NCBI GenBank assembly: GCA_002812745.2
Contig: NCSJ02000115.1
Span: forward strand, 1 to 64,000
Length of the DNA: 64,000 bases
Source: Scytalidium lignicola
Lineage: Eukaryota; Ascomycota; Leotiomycetes
Direction of reading: 5' to 3'
Made by a program: the position numbers and the translations under genes. The notes beneath the pieces were generated by a model that had not been told where the DNA came from, ran no database searches, and saw nothing but the letters and a program-made list of their open reading frames with translations. Shown one piece after another: positions 43,301 through 56,500 of this stretch; within the stretch, counting starts at the first letter, position 1, and every line of letters begins with the position of its first letter.

Positions 43301-46300
43301 GATATGAGTGACACCTAATGCACTTATTGAAGCAGCAATATCTTCGAAGATGAGATCACGAGGGGCAGAGACGACACGAATACCAACACTCCAGCTCCAG
43401 AACTGCTCAAGAACGCTGACATCAAAGTGGAAGGAAGCAAATTGGAGCCATTTGGAATCCTTATCCCAGTGGCCAGCGAAAAGTGTCTGGAATGCAAGCA
43501 TTGCTTGAACGGCGTTCTCGTGAGATAAAAGGCAACCTTTAGGAGTTCCTGTAGTACCTGACGTGTACAGGCAATATGAAGTATCCGAATCCCTGATTTC
43601 CCGACTTGGTCTTGGTGGATCAGAGCTATGGCATTCAAGGATTTTGGGTATACTGAGGTTGATGGACTCCTGAAAATATGATTTTACATTCTTTGCCGCA
43701 ATTCCAGCTGTGAGTATTAGTTTTGCTCCAGAGTCTTCTGTGATGAAGTTCAAGCGTTCAGCCGGAGCCGTTGGATCAAGAGCTACGTAAGAACAACCAG
43801 CCTTAAGAATACCAATAATAGCGAACGAAGCTTCAGGACACTTATCGAAGCATATAGCTACCATGTCGCCTGGAAGTATTCCTTGGTCAATAAGGAGGTT
43901 CGCGACTTTGTTCCCAGTAGAGTCCAATTCCCTATACGTCCAAGTTTGACTATTTACATTTTCAGCTGTCCAGGACGTTGCAAACTCCAGGGCTATCCTG
44001 TCAGGCCATTGCCGGGCACCACTTTCAACAAACTCGTGTAATAGTTTAACAGGACTGTTTAGCTCACTATACTTTGCGGGAGTGATTGAAATGAGAGCAT
44101 CATCAGCTTTAGGTGCCAGGCTACATTGGGCTTGCGGATTCTGAAGCAGATCGAGTAGCAGTAAATTGTACTGCTCTAGAAGTAGTTCAGAGTGCTCGGA
44201 AGGTATGATGTCTTCCCTAAAAGTCAACCTGAGCATAAGTTTTCCCGTATCAGTAGGCTGCATCTCTAGAGAGACAGCATATTCTACAGAAGCATGTTCG
44301 TCAATAATTTCCCAAGGCCTAGACGAATGCCCTTCTGATTCTGAAACNTTTTTGATAGGTAAACAATGTATCAAAAATATTTCCTTCGGGAAATCCGGCC
44401 CATTTTTGAATTGATGTGAGTGGTGTAAATTGATATTTCATCAACGAAGCATTGGTATGCATAGTCCGTGCAAGAAGCTCTTCGTTAGTTCCAACCACGT
44501 TACCACGAACTGGAAGAGTAACAATGCTTGGAAAGCAGACTCTATCTGAATACTCTGTTATCGATCGTCCAGATAGTGTCACACCGAAAGTAGTATCGGA
44601 TTCACCAGTATACGCAGCGAGTAATCTTGCCCATGCTGCCTGTCCAGCTGCTTGCATTGTTACACCCTGTTGTCTGCAAATATCATCTAACTCTGAAGTT
44701 GATGCTGTTGACAATATCTCACGAACAAGAACTCCTTTGCTTGAACTATGAAGAGGGCGGAGGTTAGGGAATTTATTGACGATGATTTTATTCTCATCCT
44801 TTTGCCAAAAGAGCGTCTGTGCATTGGGATCTTCATTTGCTGATATCAGAATTGGCCCAAGGAGGGTGTTAATTGGCAGAGGAATCGGCCTATTTTTTGA
44901 GTTATATGCATCCGCAACGTCTGATAGAATCATTTGAATGGATTGAGCATCATAAATGGCATGATGTGCTTCAAATTTTATAACCAGCTCATCTTCCATA
45001 GGTGTTATAAGCAGAGCCCATGGTGCTTGAATTAGCCTCTCGAAGAGGGTTGGAAGCGAGTAGGATCCTTCAAACCAAGGTAGCAAAAATTTATCCTCAG
45101 AATAAGTAACCATTGCAAAAGGATGGTCTGGGTCTCCAGTAGGAGTAAAACCCGTTCTAAGCATTTCGTGATCTTTGATAACCAGTTCCCAACCAGCTTT
45201 TAATTTTGGGATGGAGATGGATGAAAAAAGTCTCATGTAAATGCTGTTCATATATTCTTCTCCATCGGAGTGCAATGTTTGAGCCAGCATGCCTTCCTGG
45301 ACAGCTGTACATGGCCTGACACATTGTACCCTTTCAGTATCAATGTTATTATTCTTGCAGATAACGTCTCTAAATTTCTTATCAAAGGCCTTGAAATCGT
45401 ACTCAATTGGTTCTGCCTTGGAAATATCTTGGTTTTTCTTAAGGAACAAATCCAGTTGGGAGATGGATGGGTTTTCAAGAATATCGCTAGCAAGGATATT
45501 ATATCCTTGATCTCGCAAACGGTATGCAGCTTGAACTACACTTATACTGTCAAGTCCTAGTCTAAATATAGTCACATCTGGGCCAATTTTATCCACAGGA
45601 GTATCTGTAAAGGCAGATATGACGTCCCTTAATTTTAACTGCTCTGCTGTCATGGTTGCCACTGATTTAACAATATGTGATCCTTCAGATTTAACTGAAT
45701 ACTGTAATATCTGCTTTTCAAGAATGAGGTCTTTGATAGCTTGAGGGAGGATCTGACGTCTTGGGTTCTCCAAAGCGGTTTGCAGATGTTTCATAAACTC
45801 GTCTGCGAGGTTGGAAATATCCTCGGTATTGATCACCCCTCCGTAGGAATGAAATAGAATTTCCACTTTATTGCCATGGGGATCGGGCACCACTTCGCAG
45901 ACTAGTGGAAAGGCAATAATACCTTCCTCGTGAGTAATGGACCATATCGAAGGATCGAGTTGGATAGCTGGCTGTTGGAGAAGAAACAAGGTGTCGAAAA
46001 GATGCGGTCCATCATGTATCGTCCTGGCTAAGATACGACGCAATGGTGTAAACTGAAAAGGGAGATAGTCGGCATTATATGACTGTAAACTTCTAAATGA
46101 CTCCAAATAAGACAACTTCGATGTATCTTTGAGTCGGACAGGTATCGTGTTGAAGCAAGGCGCTACTAGACGCTCAATTCCTTCAATTCCAACAGAACGG
46201 CCGTTGACAACATTTCCAAAACAGATATCGTCTTGATGCAGATGCTCAGATAATACAGCTGCCCAAGAAGTTTGGCAGACTGCTAAGAGCGAAGTGCTAT

Positions 46301-49300
46301 ATTTCTTAATTTGATCTTCAATCCAATTTAAAGGAGATATTAGTTTTGTAGAAAATAGTGTATTTCGGCTCGTCTCTTTCCTAGACTGAAAGCTCGTCTG
46401 AATAAGTGTCTCAGAGCAATCATGCAACGTGTTGTCCCAAAAATTGTCGCATTTTTGAGTATCAGTAGACGTAATATACTCAATGAATGGAACAAAGGAG
46501 ACGGGTGGAGGTAGAACCTGTCCGCGGTACAATCGTTCGACTTCATCATACAGTGTCGTAAGAGCAACTCCATCATATAGAGCATGGTGCATTGAAACCA
46601 GTAATTTCGTATGTTCAGACGTATGCAGAAAATTGAGTCTGTACGGGGGAGTATACACGTTATTGTTAAAGTGTACTTCGATTTCTCTGAGAATCTGGTT
46701 GATATCCTTTGATTGTCCATCGATTGAGCCGATCTTGAGGTCATATTTTGCTAATATTACCTGGACGTATGCGTAACGCGGCAAATCCGTTTGTATAAAC
46801 GAAGTACGCAAAATTTCATGTCTGCGGGCCATTTCTTTCCAGCACCATTCAAGCTTCTCTATACTACCAACTGGATCGAAAACAACATGATTACTGTATG
46901 ATCCAGGAGATGATGACTCTGCAGCTGATAGCATTGCTTCTTGAAGTGGTGTACAGGGTAAGATCGTTTCGACGTCAGAGTCGGCATTATTGAATTTACT
47001 GAGCACAGATTTAGTGAAATCCTCAGGGAATTCAAAATGGGATTCTTGTCTGGTAACTGGGCCAGAGTCACCAGTATCTCCATCCGACGAAGACAGCTGC
47101 TCAGCCAACCGAACGATGGTAGGATATTTCAGAACATCCGATATCTTCACCTGATGGGCAGTAGCTTGCGTCAAGAGCTTCGAAAATGGAATTGCAGAGA
47201 TGGAATCAATTCCGAAACTGAAGAAGGAGGTTCCAGGTCCAATTTCTTCTAGCGGCACCTTCACCAGCTTGGTCAGGGTAGAGGCAATTACCTTCTCTAG
47301 GCTCGTCCAAGCGTGATCGGAAAACGTAATTAGAGCATGGCCTACTTGGTCTAGATAATTTTGATCAAGGGAAACGTATTGTTTCTCCAAAAGCCGTTTG
47401 TCTATCTTGCCTTGAGATGTGAATGGAATGGTAGATATGGGTATTAAAGATGACGGAATCATGTACGCAGGAACCGCTGATTCTAGAGCTCTGTAAAACT
47501 CTCCTATCTTCACAGTATCAGGGGCTAGGCACTGGAGCCTCTCAGACTCTTCTAATATGGGTTTCCAAAAGCATACAAGACGTTGTGAACTGTCATCGGC
47601 TCCAATTATCATCGTAATACAGTCCTCGACTTCATTACTTCCCAACATGACGTTGTCGATCTCTCCTAGTTCTACTCGTTGTCCCCTGATCTTGACCTGG
47701 TCATCCTTCCTTCCTGTGAAGGTTAATGAGCCATCAGGCATCATCCGGCCAAAATCCCCGCTTCTGTAAAGTCGACCGTATTTGTGGTGATCTATAATCT
47801 TTCCAATGTTCTGAGAAGAATCCACGTAGCCTTGATAGACTTGTGACCCCCCAAAGCAAAGCTCACCCTCCGCTCCCCTTGGTAACGGAACAAAATCTGG
47901 TCCAGAGGATATGACAAAAGCAGAAGTGTTTTGAAACGGCCGACCAATATTATTAACGAAGTCGTCTAGTGAAACCTTCCCGTTCAGAGTGCAGATATTT
48001 GTCGTTTCGCTGGGCCCGTACCCTTGATATAGGCCTTTGCCAGCCCAAGCATTGAAGACTTTCTGAGTAAGAGCTTCTCCAGCAGTCACTAAGAATTGCA
48101 CTTTTGGAACATTTTCTGGGTTAACAAGTGCTGCCACAGTAGGTGTCATGCTTAGATGAGTTATATCTAATTCGCGAATAGCACTTTCAATATCTCGGAA
48201 GAGAACATCTTTTACTGCCGTGCAGAGGCAAGCCCCTATTCTCCATGTAAAGAATATCTCAAATACAGACACATCGAACCCTTGGGAACATTGCTGCAAA
48301 AACCTTGATAATGGTGATGCGGGATATATCTTTTCAAGAACATCCAGGTTATTGACAATATTCCTTTGATTAACTAGCACGCCTTTTGGATTCCCTGTGC
48401 TCCCTGATGTGAAGACACAATAGGCGATATTATCTAGGGAACTCTTGGAAGAAATATTGTTACAACTGAAAGAATCAAGAGTAATCTCATCTACGCGCAC
48501 TGCTTTGACGGATTCTGGGACTCTTAATCTGGTTTTTGAAGTAGAGTCCATCAAGACTATTCCAACTTTAGCTTCGACGAGAATTCGTTCAAATCTCTCT
48601 TGTGGTACATCTGGTGTCAATGGAAGATAACCAACTCCAATTTTCGCAGTTGAGAGAATACAAGTGTATAAATCAAGGCTTTTTTCCATGCAGATGCATA
48701 CAAGATCATCAGGAACAACCTTGAGATCCAGTAGAAAATGGCCGATCTGGTTTGCTCTGTTGTTGAGCTCAGAATATGACATTCGCCGGATTTCAGATTT
48801 TCCAGAGCTGACATCTATAGCAAAGTCAATTGCAGGCCGGTCCGGATCAACCTTAGCCACATCTTCAACAGGTGATGCGAGAGTCTGGTTGCCTAACACG
48901 ATATCAGGATTCTTATTTTCCATAGACAGTAGATTGTCCTCTAGATGAAGATATGCGTCTTGATAGGTAAGTGTTTCCTTTTTTAAAATCGCTTGCGTAA
49001 GTTGCTCTATTTGAGAAAGGAACACCTTGATCTGAGACTCTGGGAATAGTGATTCCTGATAACTAGCTTTGAGATAAATGTTTTCCGGGCCAGGAGTGAC
49101 TTCCACAGTCAGATTAAATTCCAAGTTATCGACAGAATTTACCAAGGAGACATGCTCCCTTAAATGAGTGGGATCATGTAAAGTCTGCTGCCACACGAAC
49201 AACGTATCGAAAAGTACTTGACGAGGGTCAACACCAGCAGCTGACTTAATTGCCCGAAGCGGTAAGGTACTATGCTCCAAATGCTTTCTGTTGATCGAGT

Positions 49301-52122
49301 TGAGCTCTTGAAGTAGCTCCTGAAGCGTTCCGGAGGCAGACAGGTCGACCCTGACTGGTAAAGTTGCAAGACAAGGACCAGCTATACCCTCTATCCCTTC
49401 AATTGGAAGGGTCCTGCCCGAAAACACTGTTCCAAAGCACACATCTTGTGATCCAAGGTAAGAGCTCAAAATAACGGCATATGCAGCTTGCAACAGTGAT
49501 TGTGGACTCGAATATAGCCGTCTAGCAGTAACCTCAATATCTGCTGTCAAGATTGATGTCTGAAGTTCAGCAACCTTCAGCCCTTGCTTAATCGATTTGC
49601 GAGTATTAAAGTTTGGCACCTGTCTAATATCGAGCTGTTGTAAATGATCTCTCCAGTAATCCTTCAATGCCCACGAATCTATATCAAGTGTTCCATCAAG
49701 ATAACTATCAACAACTCTACCAAAAGATGGCCTTTCTGGAAGTTTTTGCTCTAGCAACAAAGAGTTGAGGTCATCAAGAATTAATTCTAGTGACCATGCA
49801 TCATATAGAGCGTGATGAATATGTAGCAACAGTCTGACACGGTCGTCTAATTTCAGTATTTGAACTCTGATCGGATGTTCTAGCCAGTTCTCCTTATGTA
49901 TCTCTGGATTATAATCGAGCTGATCCACCTCCTTAATATTGGACACCGGAAAGATTTTCCGCACGATCTGGACATATCCATCCTTATCTTGTGATTCAGT
50001 GAACCCTGTTCTTAGGATTGGGTTAGATTCAACTAGCTTAGATAAAATGACTCGAGCAGTCGCGGATTCTTGAACCTTTGGTAAGTCAATTTCTACCCAG
50101 TTCTGATATGCTTTTGCATCGGTAGCAGTTTCTGACAACATTGCTAACTGCAGTGGCGTACACGGCATAATGGAGTCGATATTCTCAGTACCATTACTCA
50201 CACTAGCCGAGAAGCTTGTTGGCCTAGATGCTAGTTCCNTTTTTTATGCTTTCCTGCTGGATACTTTTAGATGCATCACATAATTTGACAAGGTCACTGA
50301 GAGTAACAGCTTGTAAAACAGCTATGGTTGTGACATTGAAACTTGCTGATCGAAGCTTGGAAGCCACCCGTATAGCTGTAAGAGACTCGAGGCCAGCGGC
50401 TGCAAGTCGTATATGAGATGGGAAAGCCCCTAAGAATTCTTGAAGAGACTCCCTTACAGCTTTCTCCGTGGCTGTCTCATTTTCCGCGCTCTCGGTCCGA
50501 TCTACTTCTCGCTGTTTCTCGTAATCTGACTGTAGCTTCCTCTTATCCACCTTTCCTGATGGAAGATACGGAAATGATTTCAGTATCACGATCTCACTTG
50601 GAACCATAAATTTCGGTAGCCAGGCTGCAGATGTGTTTAGGACGTCTTCGGGTAGAATTCGATTATCATCAACAAGTACGAAGACTATAAGTACACTCCC
50701 AAGTACAATGGCAGTAGCAGTCTTGATCCCAGGGTGCTTATAAACTGCTTCTTCAATCTCACCGAGCTCTACCCTCTGCCCTCGCAGCTTGACTTGGCCA
50801 GCGCTCATACGACCATGGATTTCTATTGTACCATTGGGTAGAACTGTAGCCTTATCCCCAGTTCTATAGTACTTCCCTCCTTCGAATTGGACAAAAGCTG
50901 CTTTGTTCTGTTCTGGTCTGTTTAAATATCCTTCGGCCAGTTGGGGACCACCCAAAACCAACTCTCCTACTTCTCCAGCGGGTAAAAATTCCAGTTTCTC
51001 ATTGTTATCTGCTGCCTTCGCTATGAAGATTGATGTGGTATCTAAAGGGATACCGATATTGCTAGCCTTGCAATTGCTTTGCATCCGAGGAAATATAGTA
51101 CAATGAATAGCAGCCTCTGTCGGTCCATACATGCCATATAGCATGCTTTCCTTCAAATCAGAACCTCCAAACTCTTCAACGATTGGTGTTGTGAGCATTT
51201 CACCAATAGTTAACAGTAATTTTAAGCCTGGTGCCGCAGACCTCTTCTGCAGCAGAGATCCAACCACAGTTGGAGTCAATTCAGCAGCGTCGACATCCAG
51301 CGTATTGATCATCCCTGGGAGATTGTTGAGTAGTTGGGTTCGATCACATCCAACAAGCGTACAACCACGAATGAGAGGGAAGAAGATTTCAAAAACAGAG
51401 ACATCAAATGAAGGCGATGCAAATTGTAGAAATCTCTTGAATTGGGGTATGTGTCTTTGATGTGCCGTCAAAGACTGGGATACTGCTAAGTGGCTAACTG
51501 CAACACCTTTTGGAGTCCCACTTGAACCAGAAGTATACATGATATATGCAAGATTCGGATCAATTGAAGAAACTGGTTGAGCGGCACTTAGGTCCACATC
51601 TAGAGGAATAGATGGGAATTCATCCACAATGATAACTGCTGGGCCGTTGTCCCAGGATACGACTTCTTTAAACGCTGCGGTTGTAATTATTATGTCTGCA
51701 GCGACATCTCCTATCACGAACTTGATTCGGTCCTTTGGCGCATCAAGGTTGATTGGACAGAAAGCTGCCCCAGATTCTAAAATCGCCAGTTGAGAGATGT
51801 AAAGACCAGGTGATTGGGGTACCAAAACAGGGATGATTCGATCTCTTTTGTTGTGAGAAGAAGCGGCCAACACTGCTTTAATCTTTGAAGCTAATAATAG
51901 GACACAGGCTTGAACCTGCTGATATGTGTATCTTTCTCTTCTGCTGCCACTAGAAAAGTCGATAGCACAGGCGCTGAGATGGTTTTCCCAATATATCAAT
52001 TTGTGAAGCAGCCTGGGACCCTCCAATATCTTTGGAGGGCTGTTAAGGATAGACAGCGTATCAGCCATAGCCGTCTCTTGAATCAGAGAATGAGACCGTG
52101 ATATTTCATCCCCTAACTCCAT
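37360..52122 (-). CDS. sidC: SidC-type hydroxamate siderophore synthetase (NRPS)
   Basis: One gene of about 4,880 aa is broken into false ORFs by an N at 50239, an N at 44348 and a 9-base run at 40144-40152. Introns are 41039-41089 (GTAAGT...TTTAG) and 37489-37545 (GTAAGC...ATAG). The short last exon encodes 42 residues and the stop. Domain order, with approximate residue starts: A1 30, T1 555, C1 645, A2 1075, T2 1610, C2 1720, T3 2150, C3 2260, A3 2670, T4 3220, C4 3345, T5 3770, C5 3880, T6 4325, C6 4445. All three A domains keep SGS/TTG.PKG, YGPT/SE, Y/R.GD and the A10 lysine. All T domains keep the serine (GLES in T1, G[IL]DS in the rest). C domains read HHALYDA, HHALYDG, HHAIYDA, FHGLYDA, AHALYDG and HHALYDG. 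There is no thioesterase, so the terminal C domain should cyclise. This architecture is that of ferrichrome/ferricrocin synthetases (SidC, Sib1), as I recall. The exact product cannot be fixed from sequence. Confidence 0.93.
40144..40152. other. Homopolymer frame break in the NRPS
   Basis: A run of nine Ts (As on the coding strand) joins two overlapping frames inside C5. One base fewer (or two more) would make the domain continuous, so a run-length miscall is the simplest explanation. Confidence 0.75.
44348..44348. other. Ambiguous base breaking the NRPS in C3
   Basis: An N before a T-run separates FDTLFTYQK (end of one frame) from VSESEGHSS (start of the next), both parts of the same condensation domain. 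Confidence 0.88.
50239..50239. other. Ambiguous base breaking the NRPS between T1 and C1
   Basis: An N before a T-run separates the first thiolation domain (ending ...QQESIK) from the linker that continues ELASRPTSFSASV into C1. Confidence 0.88.
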
Positions 52123-53575
52123 ATTATGAACCCTCGATATAGTTTATATCTGGCTAGTCGTTCTGTCATTGATTAAATTTTTGAGAATATCCGTCAGCCT
52201 CGCCTTAGCCCGAGTGTACATCTAGAAGCTATGAGTAGTATACGGAGTAATCGCAACTTGTGAAAAGACCATCCATGTTGAGTTGAGTACGCCCCGAAAG
52301 ATCCATATCCATAACAATAATAATTGCCGGGTTTGCGTGAACCGTACTTAATCGGCGTAACGCCTTCTTGTAAGCATGCTACTGTAGAAGATCGGGTACA
52401 GGGGTTTGGGCAACGACGAGATGGCGTTGGGCAGCTGCAAGAGGAGATGACGTCACAGCCAGCTGCCGTGGGGAACTCTTACGAGTTTCATTCTAGTAAT
52501 AATGGGAGACTGAGACTTTTTCCCACGCCCGATGGTCCTTGAAGAGTCAAAATGCCCACCATTATTACAAAGCTCTCGATGTCATATCAAAGGACGAGTA
52601 AGGACCTTTGCCAGCAGCAGGCAGGTCTAGCCGACGGGGCGAGTCGATCCGCACGTGATATTGACCCCCCTGGCTGGGACACAAAAATGTCAAGTTCCCT
52701 GGTTCCATCGTTGCTTCGATCCACAACCTCCTGGTCCTTTCGTGTTTCGCCATGACTTTCTAGAGCTTTCAGTTACCTAATGATTATCACGTTTCGTGCA
52801 GCTTTCATGTTCTCCAACGGGGGTCGCAAGGTCATGCAGCAGGGAAGATCCGAACGCTGTTATTATCTTATCAGATTATCTGATCGTCCCCCTGCACCGT
52901 TCATTACGGTTACTGTGCCTGGGTATGGTGGGTCGTTACTGTTGATCTTATACTTCATTCTGGAGCTTCCTCCGCACTCCGATTGCGGCAATCAGCTTCT
53001 TGGTTCAACGACGTTGCACATCTCATCCACCTGATCCTCTCATCTCTCTTGGCCGACCTATCTCGACCCATACACGTGTGTCTTGAGACTTGGCTAAGAA
53101 AACTCTGAGAGAATGCTTGCTCTCGGTGGTTTTCTTCAGCGAAATCCCTTGCATTTGAGCGATGCACGACAAGGCCTGATGGTTGCGGAGATGTTGCTCT
53201 TCGTGGGAAAATTTCTTTGTCCCATGTCGTCCGCAACTTGGCGAATATGTTACGAGTTCAGACCCAGTTCTTTCGTCATGTAGGAAATTAAGTATTGTGC
53301 ATCGAACCTACGGTAAGTTCCATCTCTTTGCTGGAGTTGAAATGATGTGCGCTGTTGGGGTCTTGCGGGCCAGACTTGGCTGCTAGAGCTTTCCTTCTGT
53401 GTCTGGCTGCCATCAACTGCGTTTCGTACCATGAACTTTACAACTCATTCTCTACTGCACCGTGTGCACTCCTGGTTTTCTATCAGCTGCTCTCTTAACT
53501 CTATCCTTTAGCTACTCATAGTAGCTTATTTCAGTTGAAGTCAAGGAAGGGTGCAGCTCAGCTGAATGGGGTAAA
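52123..53575. promoter_or_regulatory. Divergent promoter region of the NRPS and ABC transporter
   Basis: 1.45 kb of noncoding DNA separates the two head-to-head genes. It holds the paired iron-GATA words at 52868-52884, which could serve both promoters. Short frames in the region have no domain signal. Confidence 0.65.
52868..52884. promoter_or_regulatory. Overlapping inverted pair of iron-GATA-factor sites
   Basis: TTATCAGAT (52868-52876) and TTATCTGAT (52876-52884) share one base. On the other strand they read ATCTGATAA and ATCAGATAA, both exact matches to ATCWGATAA, the word bound by the fungal siderophore repressor GATA factors (SreA/SRE/Urbs1 family). The core ATCAGATTATCTGAT is nearly palindromic. 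Position relative to starts: about 750 bp from the NRPS ATG and 690 bp from the transporter ATG. Confidence 0.7.
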
Positions 53576-56500
53576 ATGCTAAAACTACCCCGGGTTTGGA
53601 CAAAATCCAACGCTTCAAAGCCATATTCATATGTGGCGCTCTTTAGGTCACTGGAAGATATCCAGTCACAACTAATCCTAATATCCGGGATCTTACTCGC
53701 TACAGCAGCAGGAGCTCCTCTTCCAATAATTGGAGTCATATTCGCAAGAATTATTGATGGCTTCCCATTATCAGAAGATGATGTTCAAAAGAGAATATAC
53801 CAACTTCTCTCTGTTGGTACGTAAAACTATGTGTGTGTGCGTTGACTAATAATACTGATCAACTGTAGCTATTGCATACTTTATTGTTACGTGGGGATGG
53901 GCCTTGAGTTGGAGTATTGTTGGCGCGCGCATATCACGTCGCCTTCGCACTCGAATGGTTGACCGAGCGCTGTCACTAGACTTGACATTCTATGAAACGG
54001 AATGCCCCGATGTAAGATTCATCTAATCATGTAATGAATACACACTGACAGTCAAAGATCACAAACCGACTGACAGCCGATGCCCAAGCTGTTCAATCAG
54101 GCACCGCTGAGAAAGTTGGAATATTTATCCAGTCTGTGAGCTACTTTATTGTTGCTTTCATTGTTGGATTTACGCTCAATGCACGTCTAACTGGAATTCT
54201 GTTTGCGGCTGTCATAACATCTATGGCTTTGGTGATCTATACCGGGACGAGTCTTCTGAATCGGTACTCTAAGGAGGCAACAGCGGTGACCAGTAATGCC
54301 ATGACCGTTGCTGAAGGAGCTATTAAGGCTGTGCATGTTGTACAGGCCTTCAATGCTTTTGATTCTCTTACATCGGATCATTTGAAGCATCTTAATGCAG
54401 CTAGGAAAGCAGGAATTAAGAAGGCTCTCGCTGCAGCACTTCTTCTTGGCACCGTTTATTTCGTTGCGTAAGTGTAATATTATTCTGTATCATGATTCTT
54501 GGCACTGATCATATTTAGGTACGCTGCAAATGCATTGGCTTTCTGGGAAGGATCTCGCATCCTCAAAACGGATCCAGGGGTTAAGGGAGGGGCTGGAACT
54601 ATCTATGCCATTGTCTTCTTGATTCTAGACGCATCATTCGTCATTGGACAAGCAGGACCATTTATTCAGACTTTTGCTTTAGCAGCTTCTGCAGGAAGAC
54701 GAATATTTGATGTTATTGATCATCCAAATGTCCCAATTGACGTAAATTCAGAAGATGGTGTCCAAGCAACCGAGGCCAACTTTAAATCTGGGAAAGAAAT
54801 TAACTTGAGAGAACTTAGCTTCACGTATCCAGCACGACCACAGGAAACGGTGTTGAACTCAATAAACCTATCAATAAAGAGTGGCTCTACGATCGGAATT
54901 GTTGGTGCTTCTGGAAGCGGCAAATCAACCATCGCAACTCTTCTCTTCAGACTTTACGATCCTTCCTCTGGATCCATAACAATAGACGGGCATAAAATAA
55001 CAGAGTATAACTTGCGAAGCCTAAGGCGTCAAATCACCCTCGTGGATCAAGATCCCGCTTTATTTTCTGGAAGTATATTCTCGAACATCCGGTATGGATA
55101 TAGAGGTCCTCCAATTAACGATGAAGAAATGAGAGAATTGTGCATTAGAGCTGCCAAAGCTGCCGATGCATGGCCATTCATAACATCATTACCACAAGGT
55201 CTAGACACCTGGTTAGGTGAGCCATCCGGTACTAAGCTTTCTGGAGGTCAAAAACAACGAGTTTGCCTTGCAAGGGCTTTGGTATGGAATTCACCGCTCA
55301 TGATCTTGGACGAAGCAACAAGTGCGCTTGACACTATCAGTGAGGCTTCAGTTATCTCATCCCTTGCTAGAGCAAGGTCTTCGGAAAACTTGACAACTGT
55401 AGTTATCGCACACCGTCTCTCCTCCGTCAGGGAAGCGGACAATATTATTGTAATGGGTAAGGGACGCATTCTGGAAGAGGGCAACCATGATTCGCTTATG
55501 TCCATTGAGAATGGTGAATATCGAAAGTTAACTGAGACCCAGAAACTTGAAGTCAGGAATACAAAAAGAATATCTGAGGTCGAGGACGTTTTTATTGGTG
55601 ACGATTTACCGGTGACGAAACCAGAGTCTCCAAATTTGACTTCCACAGAGGATTGGAAAAAACTAGAGAATCTGAGTACTTTAACAATCCTTCGAAGGTG
55701 CCTTGCTCTTGCTAAATTTGGACTTCCCTTCACGCTTCTTGCCTTCTTTGGCTCAGTCATAACCGGCGGTATGATTATTGGAGAATCTGTTATTTTTGGA
55801 CACCTCATCCAGCTGCTCAATTCAATCAATGAGTCAGTGAAGGCAAACCAAGTGAACNTTTTTTTGTCTCATGTTTTTCATCATCGCGTTGGTTGCGTTG
55901 TTTGGTTATACAATATCAGGGACGTGTTTCGGTTTTCTCTCAGAAGATATCATCATGAGAACAAGAGATATCTCCTTGAGGACAATTTTGCGGCAAGATA
56001 TGGATTGGTTTCTCCAGCCGGGTCACTCCACATCGTCGCTGGTCTCAATAAACAACCTTGATTCAGGCCACTTGGGAGGTTTCTCTGGGGTGATGTTGGG
56101 AACTACCGTGTCTGCCCTAGTATCTATCGTAGGAGGAGCAGTCCTAGCACATATCGTAGCCTGGAAAATTGCAATAGTGCTCTTTGCCACAGCTCCAATT
56201 GTAGTTCTGGCTGGCTTCTTACGGCTTCGAGTACTTGCTAAGCTCGAGGAAAGGAATCAGCTAGCGTATGTTGAAGCTGCATCGCTTGCTAATGAAGCAT
56301 GCACCGCAATCCGGACTGTTGCAGCTTTAGGAGCGGAGCGCACTATGTCGAAAAGATTTTACAACGCCGTTGAGAAGTATAGAGAGCAGAATTTCAGGCA
56401 CATCCTCTCTGCCAACTTTCTTCTTGCGTTCGCTTTAGCAATAACGTTAGTCCAATTTCCATTAAGCCACTATATATTGCTCATTGCTGACTCTATTCAG

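Noticed and set aside
37525..52122. Four or five separate NRPS genes
   Set aside because: Breaks coincide with Ns, a homopolymer and a normal intron, and split domains in the middle. One gene explains all pieces.
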